From Climacteris rufus (taxonomy: Eukaryota > Chordata > Aves > Passeriformes > Climacteridae): a stretch of 64,000 nt of DNA. Position numbers and translations under genes: made by a program. This document shows positions 63,250 to 64,000 of the stretch, one piece after another. Under the pieces are notes generated by a model that saw only the letters and a list, made by a program, of their open reading frames with translations, did no database searches and was not told the DNA's origin. Where the stretch lies: NCBI GenBank assembly GCA_013398175.1, contig VZRZ01004629.1, forward strand, positions 816,426 through 880,425, written 5' to 3'. Positions within the stretch are counted from its first letter, which is position 1. Every line of letters starts with the position of its first letter.

Positions 63250-63507
63250 AAATTTAAGATGACAAAGAGTGAGTGACCCTCAGTGGGTTACATTGAGCAG
63301 CTGCCTATTTTTGGCTAATAATACCTGGTCAAAATAAATTTAAGATGACAAAGAGTGAGTGACCCTCAGTGGGTTACATTGAGCAGCTGCCTATTTTTGG
63401 CTAATAATACCTGGTCAAAATAAATTTAAGATGACAAAGAGTGAGTGACCCTCAGTGGGTTACATTGAGCAGCTGCCTATTTTTGGCTAATAATACCTGG
63501 TCAAAAT
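63250..63507. repeat. 86-bp tandem repeat, three identical copies
   Basis: Units start at 63250, 63336 and 63422; I see no difference between them, so the duplication is recent or kept uniform. Each holds CAGCTG then CTATTTTTGG. The array begins 14 bases from predicted exon 63167-63236, in its upstream intron on the minus strand. Confidence 0.95.
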
Positions 63508-64000
63508 AAATTCAGTTGTCTTCAGAGAACTGCAAAGTTCATGTGCAAGTACAGCAAGGTGTAGCCCAAGACCCTGTGAATTATTAATAAAATAAGAAGT
63601 TTAAAACTTTCTAAAAGAAAAAATATCCTTTCATGAAACATTTGGTCAAATCTGTCATACAGAAGAACTTTTAAAAAAAACCGTAGCACAACAGAGTCAT
63701 GCCATATGGAGTGTTTTGTTTCTCTCTAAAAATAAAAAGCTTTCAAAAGACAAAAATAACAGACCTGTTCTTTGTTTGCCAAACACAATACATGTTAAAC
63801 AAAGGTGTAGAAATATCTGTGTAGATCAGGAATTGATGGCAAACTTTCAGTGTAATTACACTCTTAAGTCATTGAGTTATTGTTCTGATTTTTTTTAAAA
63901 TCTTTTTTCCTCATTCACTCTTCTATTTTTAATAATAATTATCATTTTCTAGGACAAGGAGAGCAATTTATGTGCTGAATATGTAATGCAGATTGTCTCT

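Noticed and set aside
1..64000. tRNA, rRNA, CRISPR arrays, bacterial operons or terminators
   Set aside because: No such pattern seen; the window is vertebrate in character.

Overview
The window looks like bird nuclear DNA. It is AT-rich, has no long uninterrupted coding region and no bacterial-type gene packing. It carries many copies of the avian LINE CR1 (3' ends with ATTCTRTG-type repeats) and avian endogenous-retrovirus solo LTRs, several with intact target-site duplications (TSDs). The species cannot be named from sequence alone; the LTR set suggests a neoavian, perhaps passerine, genome.

Reading splice signals and open frames by eye suggests two convergent multi-exon genes. On the + strand, five exons between 2180 and 15056 join in phase and end in a stop with AATAAA 76 bases later. 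On the minus strand, an uninterrupted set of 17 exons from 49930 down to 17271 joins in phase at every junction (about 544 codons with a stop). Further exons at 51390-63236 probably form its upstream half. The minus protein has hydrophobic, membrane-spanning-like exons (62124-62239, 42622-35901) followed by a Ser/Glu/Lys-rich linker and helical segments. I recognise neither product, so no symbols are given. All exon calls are predictions that need transcript or homology support.

Layout: 1-15.1 kb, + gene with two minus-oriented LTRs of one family and a CR1 broken by a solo LTR in or beside its introns; 15.1-17.3 kb, gap between convergent 3' ends; 17.3-31.1 kb, last ten exons of the minus gene, with an ERVL-like LTR and CR1 in the last intron; 31-50 kb, membrane exons with two solo LTRs with perfect TSDs; 50-64 kb, upstream minus exons, a cluster of LTRs, a long CR1, and an 86-bp sequence repeated three times without change beside a splice acceptor.

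Most apparent ORFs longer than 100 codons are not genes. They fall in GC-rich LTRs, on the back of CR1, or antisense to predicted exons. No tRNA, rRNA, CRISPR or bacterial mobile element was seen.
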